Of a DNA stretch of 64,000 nt, positions 45,957 through 54,427 are shown piece after piece. A model generated the notes under the pieces. That model did not search any database and was not told the origin of the DNA. It saw only the letters and a program-made list of their open reading frames with translations. The first letter of the stretch is position 1. Each line of letters begins with the position of its first letter. The position numbers were made by a program, and so were the translations under genes. Location of the stretch: NCBI GenBank assembly GCA_030447925.1, contig JAUJNX010000002.1, forward strand, positions 248,001 to 312,000, read 5' to 3'. Source of the DNA: Egibacteraceae bacterium (GTDB taxonomy: Bacteria > Actinomycetota > Nitriliruptoria > Euzebyales > Egibacteraceae).

Positions 45957-47023
45957 GACGGCTGCACCTCGATGCCCGCAAGCTCCAGGCCGCCCTTGGG
46001 CAGGGTGAACAGGAAGCGGGTGCCCTCACCGTCGGCGTCCGCCGCCCAGATCCGCCCGCCGTGGGCCTCGACGATGCCCTTGGAGATGTACAGCCCCAGG
46101 CCGGTGCCCGACCGGCGCTCCCCCGCCCGCCGGGAGAACTTGGCGAACAGGTAGGGCATCTGCCCCACCGGGATGCCGTCGCCCTCGTCGGCCACGCAGA
46201 ACTCGACCGCGTCCTCCAGCTCCGTCGCCCGCACCTCGACCCGCCCCGTCCCGTACTGCATCGCGTTCTCCACCAGGTTGGTGAAGACCTGCTCGACCTT
46301 GTCGGGGTCAGCGTAGAGGCGCGTCAGGTCGGGGGGGACGACCGATCGGAGGGGGCGCTCCTCGTCGGCCAGGGAGAAGCGCTGGAGGACCTTGTCCACG
46401 ACCTGGGGGACGGCGACCATCTGGCGGCGCAGGCGCAGCTGGCCCGCGTCGATGCGGCTGACGTCGAGCAGCTCGCCGAGGAGGCGGGTCACGCGGTCGG
46501 CGTCCTCGTTGACGGTGGCCAGCATCTGGCGCTTCTGGGCGTCGGTGAACCGGTCCCACTTGTCGAGCAGGGTCTTGGTGAAGCCGCGCACGCTGGTCAG
46601 CGGGGAGCGCAGCTCGTGGCTGACGGTGGAGACCAGCTCGCTGCGGTTGGCGTCGCGGCGGGCGCGGCGGTCGGCCCGGCGCAGGGACAGCACCAGCAGC
46701 GCGACCTGGCCGTCAGGGCCGGGGGTGCGCGCCGCGGTCACGGTCACGGGCCGGTCGCGGCCCGCCCGCGTCCGCAGCCGCAGGTCGGCCTCGGCCAGCC
46801 GGGGGATCAGGCGCGCGTCGCCGGACAGCGGCGCGACACAGGCCCACCAGTCGGTGGCGACCTCGTCGGCCAGCGGCAGGACCTCCGCGGCGGGCCGGCC
46901 CTCCAGGTCGGCGCGCGCGAGGCCGGCCAGGCGGCAGGCCAGGTCGTTGGCCGACCGCACCGTCCCGTCCGCGTCGACGACGACGGTGGGGTCCGGCAGC
47001 AGGTCCAGCGTTGCAGGGTCCAT
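45953..47023 (-). CDS. PAS-domain sensor histidine kinase
   Basis: A 356-residue cytoplasmic kinase without membrane segments. A PAS-like domain spans about residues 5-115 (PTVVVDADGTVRSANDLACR). HisKA carries phospho-acceptor H136 (STVSHELRSPLTSVRGF). The ATPase has the N box (NLVENAMQYG, N253), DEGDGI and GTGLGLYISKGIVEAHGG. No response regulator is adjacent, so it is an orphan. It overlaps the methyltransferase gene upstream (TGATG) and pheS downstream (ATGA), implying co-translation with translation genes. The signal is unknown. Confidence 0.92.
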   Translation of the reverse strand: MDPATLDLLPDPTVVVDADGTVRSANDLACRLAGLARADLEGRPAAEVLPLADEVATDWWACVAPLSGDARLIPRLAEADLRLRTRAGRDRPVTVTAARTPGPDGQVALLVLSLRRADRRARRDANRSELVSTVSHELRSPLTSVRGFTKTLLDKWDRFTDAQKRQMLATVNEDADRVTRLLGELLDVSRIDAGQLRLRRQMVAVPQVVDKVLQRFSLADEERPLRSVVPPDLTRLYADPDKVEQVFTNLVENAMQYGTGRVEVRATELEDAVEFCVADEGDGIPVGQMPYLFAKFSRRAGERRSGTGLGLYISKGIVEAHGGRIWAADADGEGTRFLFTLPKGGLELAGIEVQPS

Positions 47024-47805
47024 CAGGTCAATCCGTCGTCACGTCGCTGCCGCGCCGCCTCGTAGCACACCACGGCCACGGTGGCGGCGAGGTTCAGCGA
47101 CTCCGCGCGCCCCACGATGGGCACCCGCACCGCGACGTCGCAGGAGGCGACGACCTCGGCCGGGAGCCCGCGGGCTTCGTTGCCGAAGACTAGTGCGCTT
47201 GGGCCGGTCAGGTCGACATCGGTGTGCAGCGCCGGCGCGCGGGGGGTCGTCGCCACGGTCGTCAGGCCCGCCGAGCGGGCCGCCGACACGGCGACCGCCG
47301 CGCTCGCCCCGGTGACCACGGGCAGGTGGAACAGCGACCCGGCCGAGGCCCGCACCGCCTTGGGGCTGCGCGGGTCGGCGCTGCCCGCGGTCACCACCAC
47401 GCAGTCGGCCCCCGCCGCGTCCGCGGTCCGCACGGCGGTGCCGACGTTGCCGGGGTCGCGGGCCTCGACCAGCACGACCGCGAGCGACGACGCCGCCAGG
47501 GCCGCGTCCAGTGGGGCCGGTGGCAGGGTCGCGACGGCGACGATCCCCTGGGGCGTCACGGTGTCCGCCAGCGCCGCCAGGACGCGGTCGTCGACCGCGC
47601 GCACCCGCGCGCCCGCGGCGCGGGCGCGCGCCACCAGGTCGGCGTGGGCGCCGAGCGCGGCGGGCGTCGCGAACAGGTCGGTGACCCGGCCCGCGGCCTC
47701 CGCCACGGCCTGCGGGCCCTCGACCAGGAACGCGCCGCCGGTCCCCGCCCCGCGAGCCAGTCGCCGGGCGGCGCGGACCGCGGGGTTGTCGGTGCTGGTG
47801 ATCAC
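47023..47805 (-). CDS. TrmH/SpoU-family RNA 2'-O-methyltransferase
   Basis: A 260-residue SPOUT methyltransferase, probably modifying 23S rRNA. N-terminal substrate-binding part: TSTDNPAVRAARRLARGAGT, LVEGPQAVAEA. The knotted domain has VLVEARDPGNVGTAVRTADA, LVFGNEARGLPAEV and VPIVGRAESLNLAATVAVVCY, the three SPOUT motifs. It follows rplT by 26 bases; the GTG has no good ribosome site. Exact target nucleotide unknown. The same gene order occurs in mycobacteria (tsnR). Confidence 0.92.
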   Translation of the reverse strand: MITSTDNPAVRAARRLARGAGTGGAFLVEGPQAVAEAAGRVTDLFATPAALGAHADLVARARAAGARVRAVDDRVLAALADTVTPQGIVAVATLPPAPLDAALAASSLAVVLVEARDPGNVGTAVRTADAAGADCVVVTAGSADPRSPKAVRASAGSLFHLPVVTGASAAVAVSAARSAGLTTVATTPRAPALHTDVDLTGPSALVFGNEARGLPAEVVASCDVAVRVPIVGRAESLNLAATVAVVCYEAARQRRDDGLT

Positions 47806-47831
47806 GGCCGGCGCGGGCGCCGCCCCGGGCC

Positions 47832-48188
47832 CTAGCCCAGGGCGGTCCTGGCCACGCCCACCAGGCCGCGGAACGCGGCGGGGTCGCGGACGGCGAGGTC
47901 GGCCAGCATCTTGCGGTCGACCTCGACCTCGGCCAGCTTCAGCCCGTTGATGAAGCGGCTGTAGGACAGCCCCTCCGCGCGGGCCGCGGCGTTGATGCGG
48001 GTGATCCACAGCTTGCGGAAGTCACCCTTGCGCGCCCTGCGGTCGCGGTAGGCGTACCGCATCGCGTGCAGGACAGCCTCGTTGGCGATGCGGTACCGGC
48101 GGCTGCGGGCGCCGCGGAAGCCCTTGGCGCGGTCGAGGACGGTGCGGCGCTGCTTGCGCCCGTGGACCCCGCGCTTCACGCGTGCCAT
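47832..48188 (-). CDS. rplT: 50S ribosomal protein L20
   Basis: A 118-residue basic protein ([38 protein letters not shown] block seen as [18 protein letters not shown]) that binds 23S rRNA early in 50S assembly. GAGAGGT lies upstream. It is the third gene of the infC-rpmI-rplT unit. In other bacteria L20 represses this operon; no such site could be identified here. Confidence 0.97.
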   Translation of the reverse strand: MARVKRGVHGRKQRRTVLDRAKGFRGARSRRYRIANEAVLHAMRYAYRDRRARKGDFRKLWITRINAAARAEGLSYSRFINGLKLAEVEVDRKMLADLAVRDPAAFRGLVGVARTALG

Positions 48189-48225
48189 GGTCGGTGTACC
48201 TCTCTGTCGGGGGGTTCGCGGGTGC

Positions 48226-48423
48226 CTAGCGGAGCCCGAGCAGGCGCTTGACCTGCGCGGCGTCGCCGCCGGTGAGCACGCCGGGCCGCTGGAGGCGGCG
48301 CTTGCGGACGCTGCTCTTCTTCTCGAGCAGGTGGTTGCGGTTCTGGCGGCCGTGGATCACCTTGCCGGTCTTGGTGACCCGGAAGCGGTCCTTGGTGCCG
48401 GAGTGCGTGCGCTGCTTGGGCAT
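48226..48423 (-). CDS. rpmI: 50S ribosomal protein L35
   Basis: A 65-residue basic protein ([40 protein letters not shown]) of the large subunit. It lies 46 bases after infC and 37 bases before rplT. The Lys/Arg content and size are typical. Confidence 0.97.
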   Translation of the reverse strand: MPKQRTHSGTKDRFRVTKTGKVIHGRQNRNHLLEKKSSVRKRRLQRPGVLTGGDAAQVKRLLGLR

Positions 48424-48469
48424 GGGAGGTCGGTCCTCGTTGGTCGTCGTGCCGCGGGGGCGGCGGCGG

Positions 48470-48967
48470 CTAGGTCGCCGCCACCTCGTCGGCCGAGCCG
48501 TCGCGCGGCCCGTCCTTGTGCGGGGCCAGGACCATGCTCATGTTCCGGCCCTCGGTGTTCGGTGCGCTCTCGACGAAGGCGACCGCGTCCATGTCCGCCG
48601 CGAGGCGGTCCAGGAGCCGCTGGCCGAGTTCCTGGTGGGCCATCTCGCGCCCGCGGAACATGATCGTCGCCTTCACCTTGCTGCCTTCGCGCAGGAAGCG
48701 CTCGACGTGGCGCGACTTCGTCTCGTAGTCGTGCCGGTCGATCTTGGGCCGCATCTTCATCTCCTTGATGACGATGTGGCTCTGGCGCTTGCGCGCCTCC
48801 TTCGCCTTGACGTCCTGCTGGTACTTGAACTTGCCGTAGTCCATGACGCGGCAGACCGGCGGACGGGCCTGGGGGGCGACCTCGACGAGGTCCATCTCCT
48901 GGGACCGGGCCATGCGCAGCGCCTCGGCGAGCGGGCCGACGCCGACCTGCTCGCCGTCGGGACCGAT
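48470..48967 (-). CDS. infC: Translation initiation factor IF-3, short N-terminus, non-standard start
   Basis: About 165 residues with both IF-3 domains: [34 protein letters not shown] and the C-domain [20 protein letters not shown]. The segment that usually precedes RLIGPDGEQ (of the NDRIRVPEVR type) is absent. AGGAGG is followed by GAAG, then TTG (48970) and ATC (48967). ATC at 7-base spacing is preferred because infC genes often start at rare codons for autoregulation; TTG is the alternative. The in-frame GTG at 49039 lies at the attenuator hairpin and is rejected. Confidence 0.92.
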   Translation of the reverse strand: MGPDGEQVGVGPLAEALRMARSQEMDLVEVAPQARPPVCRVMDYGKFKYQQDVKAKEARKRQSHIVIKEMKMRPKIDRHDYETKSRHVERFLREGSKVKATIMFRGREMAHQELGQRLLDRLAADMDAVAFVESAPNTEGRNMSMVLAPHKDGPRDGSADEVAAT

Positions 48968-49011
48968 CAACTTCCCTCCTGGGGAGTTGGGGGTGGGTGC
49001 GGGAACGAGCG

Positions 49012-49037
49012 AAAGGCCGCTGCCAACGGCAGCGGCC
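49012..49037 (-). terminator. infC leader attenuator hairpin
   Basis: On the minus strand a perfect 10-bp stem (GGCCGCTGCC / GGCAGCGGCC, loop GTT) is followed by TTT and lies 45 bases before the infC start. A -10-like TACACT at 49259-49264 would give a leader of roughly 280 bases. A leader terminator before infC-rpmI-rplT is a known arrangement in bacteria. Confidence 0.7.
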
Positions 49038-49267
49038 ACGGTCCCATGCGATCGCCGGCAGGTGCACCGGGCCGGGCCCCCACTGCGGGCACGGTCCGAC
49101 GCGCATCCGTTCGACGATCGCGGACCCGGCGAGGTGCCCCGGTCCCGTGGGGAGCGGTGGCCCTGCCGGGTGGGAGGCGCGGCCGCCCCCGACTTGTGTG
49201 CGATGCGTGCTGGTGCCGCGGATCCACGACCTCACGGTCACGGGGCACGGCGTGCTGAAGTGTACCG

Positions 49268-49753
49268 TCAGCGCGACGTGCGCGGACCCCGCCCGGGGAT
49301 CCAGAGCCGATCGGTCATCGGCTCGCCCTGCCCGCCGCGCGCCGGCCCGCCGCGCGGCGCGGCGGCCGGTGGTGCGGCGGCCGGGCGCGGCGCCGAGCCC
49401 GGGCCGGGTTGCGCCGGCGGGGGCTGCGGCGGCGGGGCCGCCGGCGCGTCGCCGGCCGGCGGCGCCGCCGCCTGCCGCTCCGCCTCGACCTGCAACATCT
49501 GCAACTGCTGGAGGCCGTTGCGCATCCCCGCGGTCAGCTGCGGCCCCAGGCGATCCCCCACCGCCTGGACCATGCCGATGAGCGCGTCGATGAGCACGCG
49601 CGCGTCGGGCCGGCCGAGCTTGGCCTCCGCCCCGGTGCCGAGCATGGTGAAGGCCTGCAGGACGATCTCCGCGGGCTCGGCCCGGCGGAGCTGGTCGACG
49701 TAGGCGCGGAGCTCGTCCTCGGACGGCGCGCCGGGTTGGTCCGTGCTGGTCAT
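49268..49753 (-). CDS. DUF1844-family protein
   Basis: A 161-residue protein. The DUF1844 core covers residues 10-90 (ELRAYVDQLRRAEPAEIVLQ; KLGRPDARVLIDALIGMVQA), followed by a Pro/Ala/Gly-rich tail. Members commonly sit next to infC in actinobacteria; function unknown. TAGGAT 7 bases before the ATG fits a leaderless transcript; a second ATG at 49762 is possible. Confidence 0.82.
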   Translation of the reverse strand: MTSTDQPGAPSEDELRAYVDQLRRAEPAEIVLQAFTMLGTGAEAKLGRPDARVLIDALIGMVQAVGDRLGPQLTAGMRNGLQQLQMLQVEAERQAAAPPAGDAPAAPPPQPPPAQPGPGSAPRPAAAPPAAAPRGGPARGGQGEPMTDRLWIPGRGPRTSR

Positions 49754-49817
49754 CGCGCGCATCCTAGCGCCGCGTCCCCGGGATCACGCCCGGGACAGCC
49801 CGGCGCGCACCCCCCGG

Positions 49818-50612
49818 TCAGCCCAGGCCCGTCAGGCGCGCGTAGCCGTCGATGAGGGGTCGGCCGGCGACCACCGCGAGCAGCGCCGCGGCGGCCAGGT
49901 AGGGCCCGAACGGGATCTGGTCCTTGCGGCTGCGCAGCCGGGTCGCGATCAGGGCCAGCCCGGCCACGCCGCCCAGCACGAAGGCGCCGAACAGGCCGAG
50001 GGCCAGGTGGCCCCAGCCGAGGTAGCCCAGGCCCAGCCCGATGAAGGCGGCGAGCTTCACGTCGCCCATGCCCATCCCCCGCGGGCTGAGCAGCGCCAGC
50101 GCGAGCAGCGCGGCGAAGGCGGCCGCCCCGCCCGCCAGCGCGCGCAGCGCCGCGCCCGGCGCGCCGTCCAGCAGCGCCGCGGCGACCAGCAGGGCGGCCA
50201 GCGCCGGCGTCAGCGGGTAGGTCAGGCGGTTGGGGATCCTGCGGGTGGCCGCGTCGATCACCGCGACGACCACCAGGGTCCAGGTGAACAGCAGGTAGGC
50301 GGGCAGGGCCCAGTCCGCGCCGATGCGCGCGCCGACGACGGCGAACGCCAGCGCCATCGCGACCTCGACCAGCGGGTAGCGGACGCTGATCGCCTGGCCG
50401 CAGTGGCGGCACCGCCCGCGCAGCAGCAGCCACGACAGCACCGGCACGTTGTCGCGCGGGGCGATCGCCGCGCCGCAGCCGGGGCACGCGCTGCGCGGGC
50501 GCACCACCGACCGGCCGGCCGGGACACGGTGGATGACGACGTTGGCGAACGACCCGGCGAGCAGGCCGAGCACGGCGCAGGCGGCGGCGACGACGGCGTT
50601 CACGGGGCACAT
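49818..50612 (-). CDS. Type IV prepilin peptidase / A24 aspartic protease
   Basis: A 264-residue polytopic membrane protease that cleaves and often N-methylates type IV prepilins. The N-terminal cytoplasmic domain has two Cys pairs (CPGCGAAI, CRHCGQAI). The catalytic Asp residues are in VVAVIDAATRRIPN and GMGMGDVKLAAFIG. Seven to eight hydrophobic segments are visible. No pilin genes lie in the window, so partners must be elsewhere. The ATG has only a weak ribosome site. Confidence 0.92.
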   Translation of the reverse strand: MCPVNAVVAAACAVLGLLAGSFANVVIHRVPAGRSVVRPRSACPGCGAAIAPRDNVPVLSWLLLRGRCRHCGQAISVRYPLVEVAMALAFAVVGARIGADWALPAYLLFTWTLVVVAVIDAATRRIPNRLTYPLTPALAALLVAAALLDGAPGAALRALAGGAAAFAALLALALLSPRGMGMGDVKLAAFIGLGLGYLGWGHLALGLFGAFVLGGVAGLALIATRLRSRKDQIPFGPYLAAAALLAVVAGRPLIDGYARLTGLG

Positions 50613-50641
50613 CCTGACCGGCGGGGACGGCCGGCACGAGG

Positions 50642-50683
50642 GCGGGGGCCGGGCGCCTGTGGAGATCGACGCCCGACCCCCGC
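50642..50683 (-). terminator. Terminator of the riboflavin operon
   Basis: Arms 50642-50655 and 50670-50683 pair over 14 positions with one G-U pair, loop 14 bases, starting 17 bases after the ribH stop. No T-tract follows, as is common in high-GC actinobacteria. Confidence 0.65.
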
Positions 50684-50699
50684 GCCTTGAGGCGGGGCG

Positions 50700-51161
50700 C
50701 TACTTCAGGTCGGCGAGCAGCCGCGCGGTCTCGATGGCCGCCTGGGCGGCCTCCCAGCCCTTGTTGCCCAGCTTCCCCCCGGCGCGGTCGACCGCCTGCT
50801 CGAAGTTCTCGGTGGTCAGCACGCCGAAGGTGATCGGCACGCCGGTCGCCACCGCGATGCGCCCGACGTCGGCGGCGGCGCCGGCCACGTAGTCGAAGTG
50901 GGCCGTCTGCCCGCGCACGACCGCGCCCAGCGCCACGATCGCGTCGAACCGGCCGCTGGACGCCAGCCGCTGGACCACGACCGGCAGCTCCCACGACCCG
51001 GGCACCCACGCGAGCTCCAGGTCGTCCTCGCGCGCTCCGTGGCGGCGCAGGCAGTCCTGCGCGCCGGACACCAGGCGCTCGACCACCGACTCGTTGAAGC
51101 GGGCGGCCGCGATCGCCACCCGCAGCCCGCTGGCGTCCAGCGACCCCTGGTACGTCCTCAT
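50700..51161 (-). CDS. ribH: 6,7-dimethyl-8-ribityllumazine synthase
   Basis: A 153-residue enzyme for the penultimate riboflavin step; it usually assembles into pentamers or 60-mers. Typical are [52 protein letters not shown] and [20 protein letters not shown]. The ATG overlaps the ribBA stop (ATGA). Last gene of the operon. Confidence 0.96.
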   Translation of the reverse strand: MRTYQGSLDASGLRVAIAAARFNESVVERLVSGAQDCLRRHGAREDDLELAWVPGSWELPVVVQRLASSGRFDAIVALGAVVRGQTAHFDYVAGAAADVGRIAVATGVPITFGVLTTENFEQAVDRAGGKLGNKGWEAAQAAIETARLLADLK

Positions 51162-52381
51162 CGGATCTGCTCCTCGGCGCTCTCCAGCGCCAGTTCGTGG
51201 TCCATGCGGTCCCGCTTGGTCTGCAGGTAGCGCAGGTTCTGGGTCGTCGGGATGGTCTCCAGCGGGAGCCGCTCGACGATCTGCAGACCGTAGCCCTCCA
51301 GGCCCGCCCGCTTGGCCGGGTTGTTGCTCAGCAGGCGCAGGGTGGACAGGCCGAGATCGGCCAGGATCTGCGCCCCGGTGCCGTAGTCGCGCAGGTCGGC
51401 GGGGAAGCCCAGCTCGAGGTTGGCCTCGACGGTGTCCAGGCCGCCGTCCTGCAGCTTGTACGCCTGCAGCTTGTGGAGGATGCCGATGCCGCGCCCCTCG
51501 TGCCCGCGGATGTAGACGACCACGCCGCGGCCCTCCGCGGCGATCTGGCGCATCGCGTCGTCGAGCTGGGTGCCGCAGTCGCAGCGCAGGCTGCCGAAGA
51601 CGTCGCCGGTCAAGCACTCCGAGTGCATGCGCACCAGGACGTCGGGCTGGCCGCGGACGTCCCCGCGGACCAGGGCGACGTGCTGCTCGCCGTCCGTCGT
51701 GCTCTCGTAGCCGACCGCGGTGAACGGGCCGTAGGGGGTGGGGATGGGGGCCTCGGCGACCCGGCGGACGAGCTTCTCGGTCCGGCGGCGGTAGGCGATG
51801 AGGTCGGCGATCGAGATCAGCGGCAGGTCGTGGGCCTGCGCGAAGGCCGCGAGCTGGGGGGTGCGGGCCATCGTCCCGTCGTCGTTGACGACCTCGCAGA
51901 GCACGCCTGCGGGGGCCAGCCCGGCCAGCCGGGCCAGGTCGACGGCCGCCTCGGTGTGGCCCGCGCGCTTCAGCACGCCGCCCTCGGCGTAGCGCAGCGG
52001 GAAGATGTGGCCCGGCTTGGCCAGGTCCGCGGGGCGGGTGGCCGGGTCGACCAGCGCGCGGATCGTGCGCGTCCGGTCCGCGGCCGAGATGCCGGTGGAG
52101 ACGCCCTCGCGGGCGTCCACCGTGACGGTGAACGCCGTGCGGTGGGACTCCGTGTTGGCGCTGACCATGAGTGGGAGGTCCAGCTGGTCCAGCCGCTCGC
52201 CGGTCAGGGGGACGCAGATGACGCCCGAGGTGTGGCGGACGAAGAAGGCGATGGCCTCCGGCGTCGCGGTCTCGGCGGCCATGATCAGGTCGCCCTCGTT
52301 CTCGCGGTCGGCGTCGTCGACCACCACGACGATGCCGCCGTCGCGGATCCGGGCGACGGCCTGCTCGATGCTGGCGAACAT
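51158..52381 (-). CDS. ribBA: Bifunctional DHBP synthase / GTP cyclohydrolase II
   Basis: A 407-residue fusion supplying both riboflavin precursors. Residues 1-205 form 3,4-dihydroxy-2-butanone-4-phosphate synthase ([33 protein letters not shown]). Residues 206-407 form GTP cyclohydrolase II with the zinc Cys set [16 protein letters not shown] and [12 protein letters not shown]. The gene starts 12 bases after ribE ends. Confidence 0.96.
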   Translation of the reverse strand: MFASIEQAVARIRDGGIVVVVDDADRENEGDLIMAAETATPEAIAFFVRHTSGVICVPLTGERLDQLDLPLMVSANTESHRTAFTVTVDAREGVSTGISAADRTRTIRALVDPATRPADLAKPGHIFPLRYAEGGVLKRAGHTEAAVDLARLAGLAPAGVLCEVVNDDGTMARTPQLAAFAQAHDLPLISIADLIAYRRRTEKLVRRVAEAPIPTPYGPFTAVGYESTTDGEQHVALVRGDVRGQPDVLVRMHSECLTGDVFGSLRCDCGTQLDDAMRQIAAEGRGVVVYIRGHEGRGIGILHKLQAYKLQDGGLDTVEANLELGFPADLRDYGTGAQILADLGLSTLRLLSNNPAKRAGLEGYGLQIVERLPLETIPTTQNLRYLQTKRDRMDHELALESAEEQIR

Positions 52382-52393
52382 GGGGGCCTCTGC

Positions 52394-53023
52394 TCAGGGG
52401 TTGTACGGCGTCGCGACACCGCCGCGGAGCATGCGCTCCACGTACTTGGCGATGACGTCGACCTCGAGGTTCACGCGGTCGCCCGCGCGGCGCACGCCCA
52501 GGACGGTGTGGGCGAGCGTGTGCGGGATGAGGCCGACCGAGAAGGACCTGTCGTCGACGGCGGTCACGGTCAGCGAGGTCCCGTCCACCGTGATCGAGCC
52601 CTTCTCGACGACGTAGGGGGCCAGCGCCTCGGGCAACGCGATGGTCATGGCCGTCCATTCCAGGGCGCCGTCGGCGCCCGCCACGGGGCGGACCGCGGCG
52701 ACCGTGCCGACCCCGTCGACGTGGCCCTGGACGAGGTGCCCGCCCAGGCGGGCGTCGGCGCGCAGCGCGCGCTCCAGGTCCACGGGGGCACCGGGGGCGA
52801 GGTCGCCCAGCGCGGTGCGGTCGAGGGTCTCGCCCATCAGGTCCGCGGTGAACCCGCCCTGGTCCAGGGTCGTGACGGTGAGGCACACGCCGTTCACGCT
52901 GATCGAGTCGCCGGGGCGCGCGTCGGCGACCACGGTGGTGCAGGCGATCGACAGGCGCGCCGACCCCTGGCCGCGGTGCAGCGCCGCGACGGCGCCGACC
53001 TCCTCCACGATGCCGGTGAACAT
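52394..53023 (-). CDS. ribE: Riboflavin synthase alpha subunit
   Basis: A 209-residue enzyme that dismutates lumazine into riboflavin. It has two tandem barrel repeats, the first beginning MFTGIVEEVGAV and the second near residue 98 (GHLVQGHVDGVGTVA). GDSISVNGVCLTV and GSITVDGTSLTVTAV are the paired active-site motifs. It begins 9 bases after ribD. Confidence 0.96.
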   Translation of the reverse strand: MFTGIVEEVGAVAALHRGQGSARLSIACTTVVADARPGDSISVNGVCLTVTTLDQGGFTADLMGETLDRTALGDLAPGAPVDLERALRADARLGGHLVQGHVDGVGTVAAVRPVAGADGALEWTAMTIALPEALAPYVVEKGSITVDGTSLTVTAVDDRSFSVGLIPHTLAHTVLGVRRAGDRVNLEVDVIAKYVERMLRGGVATPYNP

Positions 53024-53032
53024 GGGGCTCCT

Positions 53033-54154
53033 TCAGGCGGGGACGAGGGTGAGGGCGGTGTCGTCGCCGGCGCGGTCGACGGCGACGGTGCGGAAGCGCG
53101 GGCCGTCGGCGAGGGTGGCGATGCCGTCGCCGGCCAGCAGCGGGTGCCCACGGGCGCCGAGCAGCAGCGGCGCGACGAAGACGACCAGTTCGTCCACCAG
53201 CCCCGCGCGGACGAACGCGCCGGCGACCCCCGCCCCGCCCTCGACGAGCACCGACCGCACCCCGCGATCGTGCAGCAGCCCGAGCACGGCGGCGAGGTCG
53301 AGCGGCGCGACGGGGGACGTGGGCGCCGGGGCGGGCGGGGTGGCGGCGGCGGCGGCGACGTCGGCGCCGGCGGCGCGGAGGGCGGCGACACGGGCCGGGT
53401 CCGCCGCCGGGCCCACGACCACCAGGGTGGGGGCCTCGCCGTCCAGGACCGCGGCGGTGGCGGGCAGGCGGGCGCGGCCGTCCAGGACGACGCGCAGCGG
53501 CTGGCGGCCGGCCCAGCCGGGCTGGCGGACGGTGAGGCGGGGGTCGTCGGCCAGCGCGGTGCCGGCGCCGACCAGGACGGCCCCCGCGTCGGCGCGCAGC
53601 TCGTGCGCCCGCGCGCGGGCCTGGGGTCCGGTGATCCACCGCGAGGTCCCGTCCGCGGCGGCGATGCGCCCGTCCAGCGACACGGCGGCCTTGAGCACGA
53701 CCAGCGGGCGCCCGCGCGTGACGGCGAACAGGAACGCCCGGTTCTGCCGCCCGGCCTCGTCGCCCAGCAGCCCGACCTCGACGGGCACGCCCGCGGCGCG
53801 CAGGACCTCGGCCCCGCCGGCGGCGAGCGGGTCGGGGTCGGCGACCGCCACGACCACGCGCGCCACCCCGGCGGCGAGCAGCGCCGTCGTGCAGGGACCG
53901 GTCCGCCCGGTGTGGGCGCACGGCTCCAGGGTCACGAACACCGTCGACCCGGTCGCCAGCGCCCCGGCGTCGGCGAGCGCCGCGACCTCGGCGTGGGGCC
54001 CGCCCGCGACCTGGTGCCACCCCTCCCCCACGATCCGGCCGTCGCGGACGACGACGGCCCCGACCAGGGGGTTGGGCGCGACGGTGCCACGCCCGCGGGC
54101 GGCGAGCTCCAGGGCGCGCGCCATGGCGGCGCGGTCCGTGACCGGCCCGTCCAC
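53033..54154 (-). CDS. ribD: Bifunctional riboflavin biosynthesis deaminase/reductase RibD
   Basis: A 373-residue enzyme. The N-terminal deaminase has the zinc motif HAEVAAL and TLEPCAHTGRTGPC. The C-terminal reductase (about 150-373) has LVVLKAAVSLDGRIAA, WITGPQARARAHELRADA and SVLVEGGAGVAGAFV. GTG 54154 is chosen because AGGAGG lies 7 bases upstream; the ATG at 54226 lies inside the conserved GATGAGAGAAGG end of the FMN riboswitch and cannot be a real start. First gene of the operon. Confidence 0.95.
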   Translation of the reverse strand: MDGPVTDRAAMARALELAARGRGTVAPNPLVGAVVVRDGRIVGEGWHQVAGGPHAEVAALADAGALATGSTVFVTLEPCAHTGRTGPCTTALLAAGVARVVVAVADPDPLAAGGAEVLRAAGVPVEVGLLGDEAGRQNRAFLFAVTRGRPLVVLKAAVSLDGRIAAADGTSRWITGPQARARAHELRADAGAVLVGAGTALADDPRLTVRQPGWAGRQPLRVVLDGRARLPATAAVLDGEAPTLVVVGPAADPARVAALRAAGADVAAAAATPPAPAPTSPVAPLDLAAVLGLLHDRGVRSVLVEGGAGVAGAFVRAGLVDELVVFVAPLLLGARGHPLLAGDGIATLADGPRFRTVAVDRAGDDTALTLVPA

Positions 54155-54214
54155 CTGCCCCCTCCTCGCCGCGTCGCGCGGCTCCGGGGCACGGGCGGGC
54201 GCGCTGGCGCCCAC

Positions 54215-54355
54215 GCCTTCTCTCATCCGGACTGTGACCGTCGGCTCCGGCGTCTGACCGGATCAACCCCACTCACGTGGGGGTCGCGGGCTCCCCGCCG
54301 GGCACGGGCCCGCCGAGCCACCGCCGGTAGGGACTTCCACCCTGCCCCGAAAGCG
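54215..54355 (-). promoter_or_regulatory. FMN riboswitch (RFN element)
   Basis: The minus strand has the RFN order: GGGGCAGGGTGGAAGTCCC, CTACCGGCGGTGG, the variable GC stem, GTGAGTGGGGTTGATCCGGT, GACGGTCACAGTCCGGATG and AGAGAAGG. It ends 60 bases before the ribD start. FMN binding should repress the operon, either by premature termination or by hiding the ribD ribosome site; no T-tract terminator is seen in the 60-base platform, which favours translational control. Confidence 0.95.
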
Positions 54356-54427
54356 CACCCCCAGGCTACCCCTCCCGCTCCCCCGGCCGTCCGGGGCGAG
54401 GCGGCGGGTCAGGCCGGTAGGACCAAC

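Noticed and set aside
48968..49039. GTG at 49039 as the infC start
   Set aside because: It overlaps the leader hairpin, encodes non-conserved residues and has no ribosome site, while AGGAGG stands just before TTG/ATC further on.
54155..54226. ATG at 54226 as the ribD start
   Set aside because: It is part of the conserved FMN riboswitch core, and no ribosome site precedes it.
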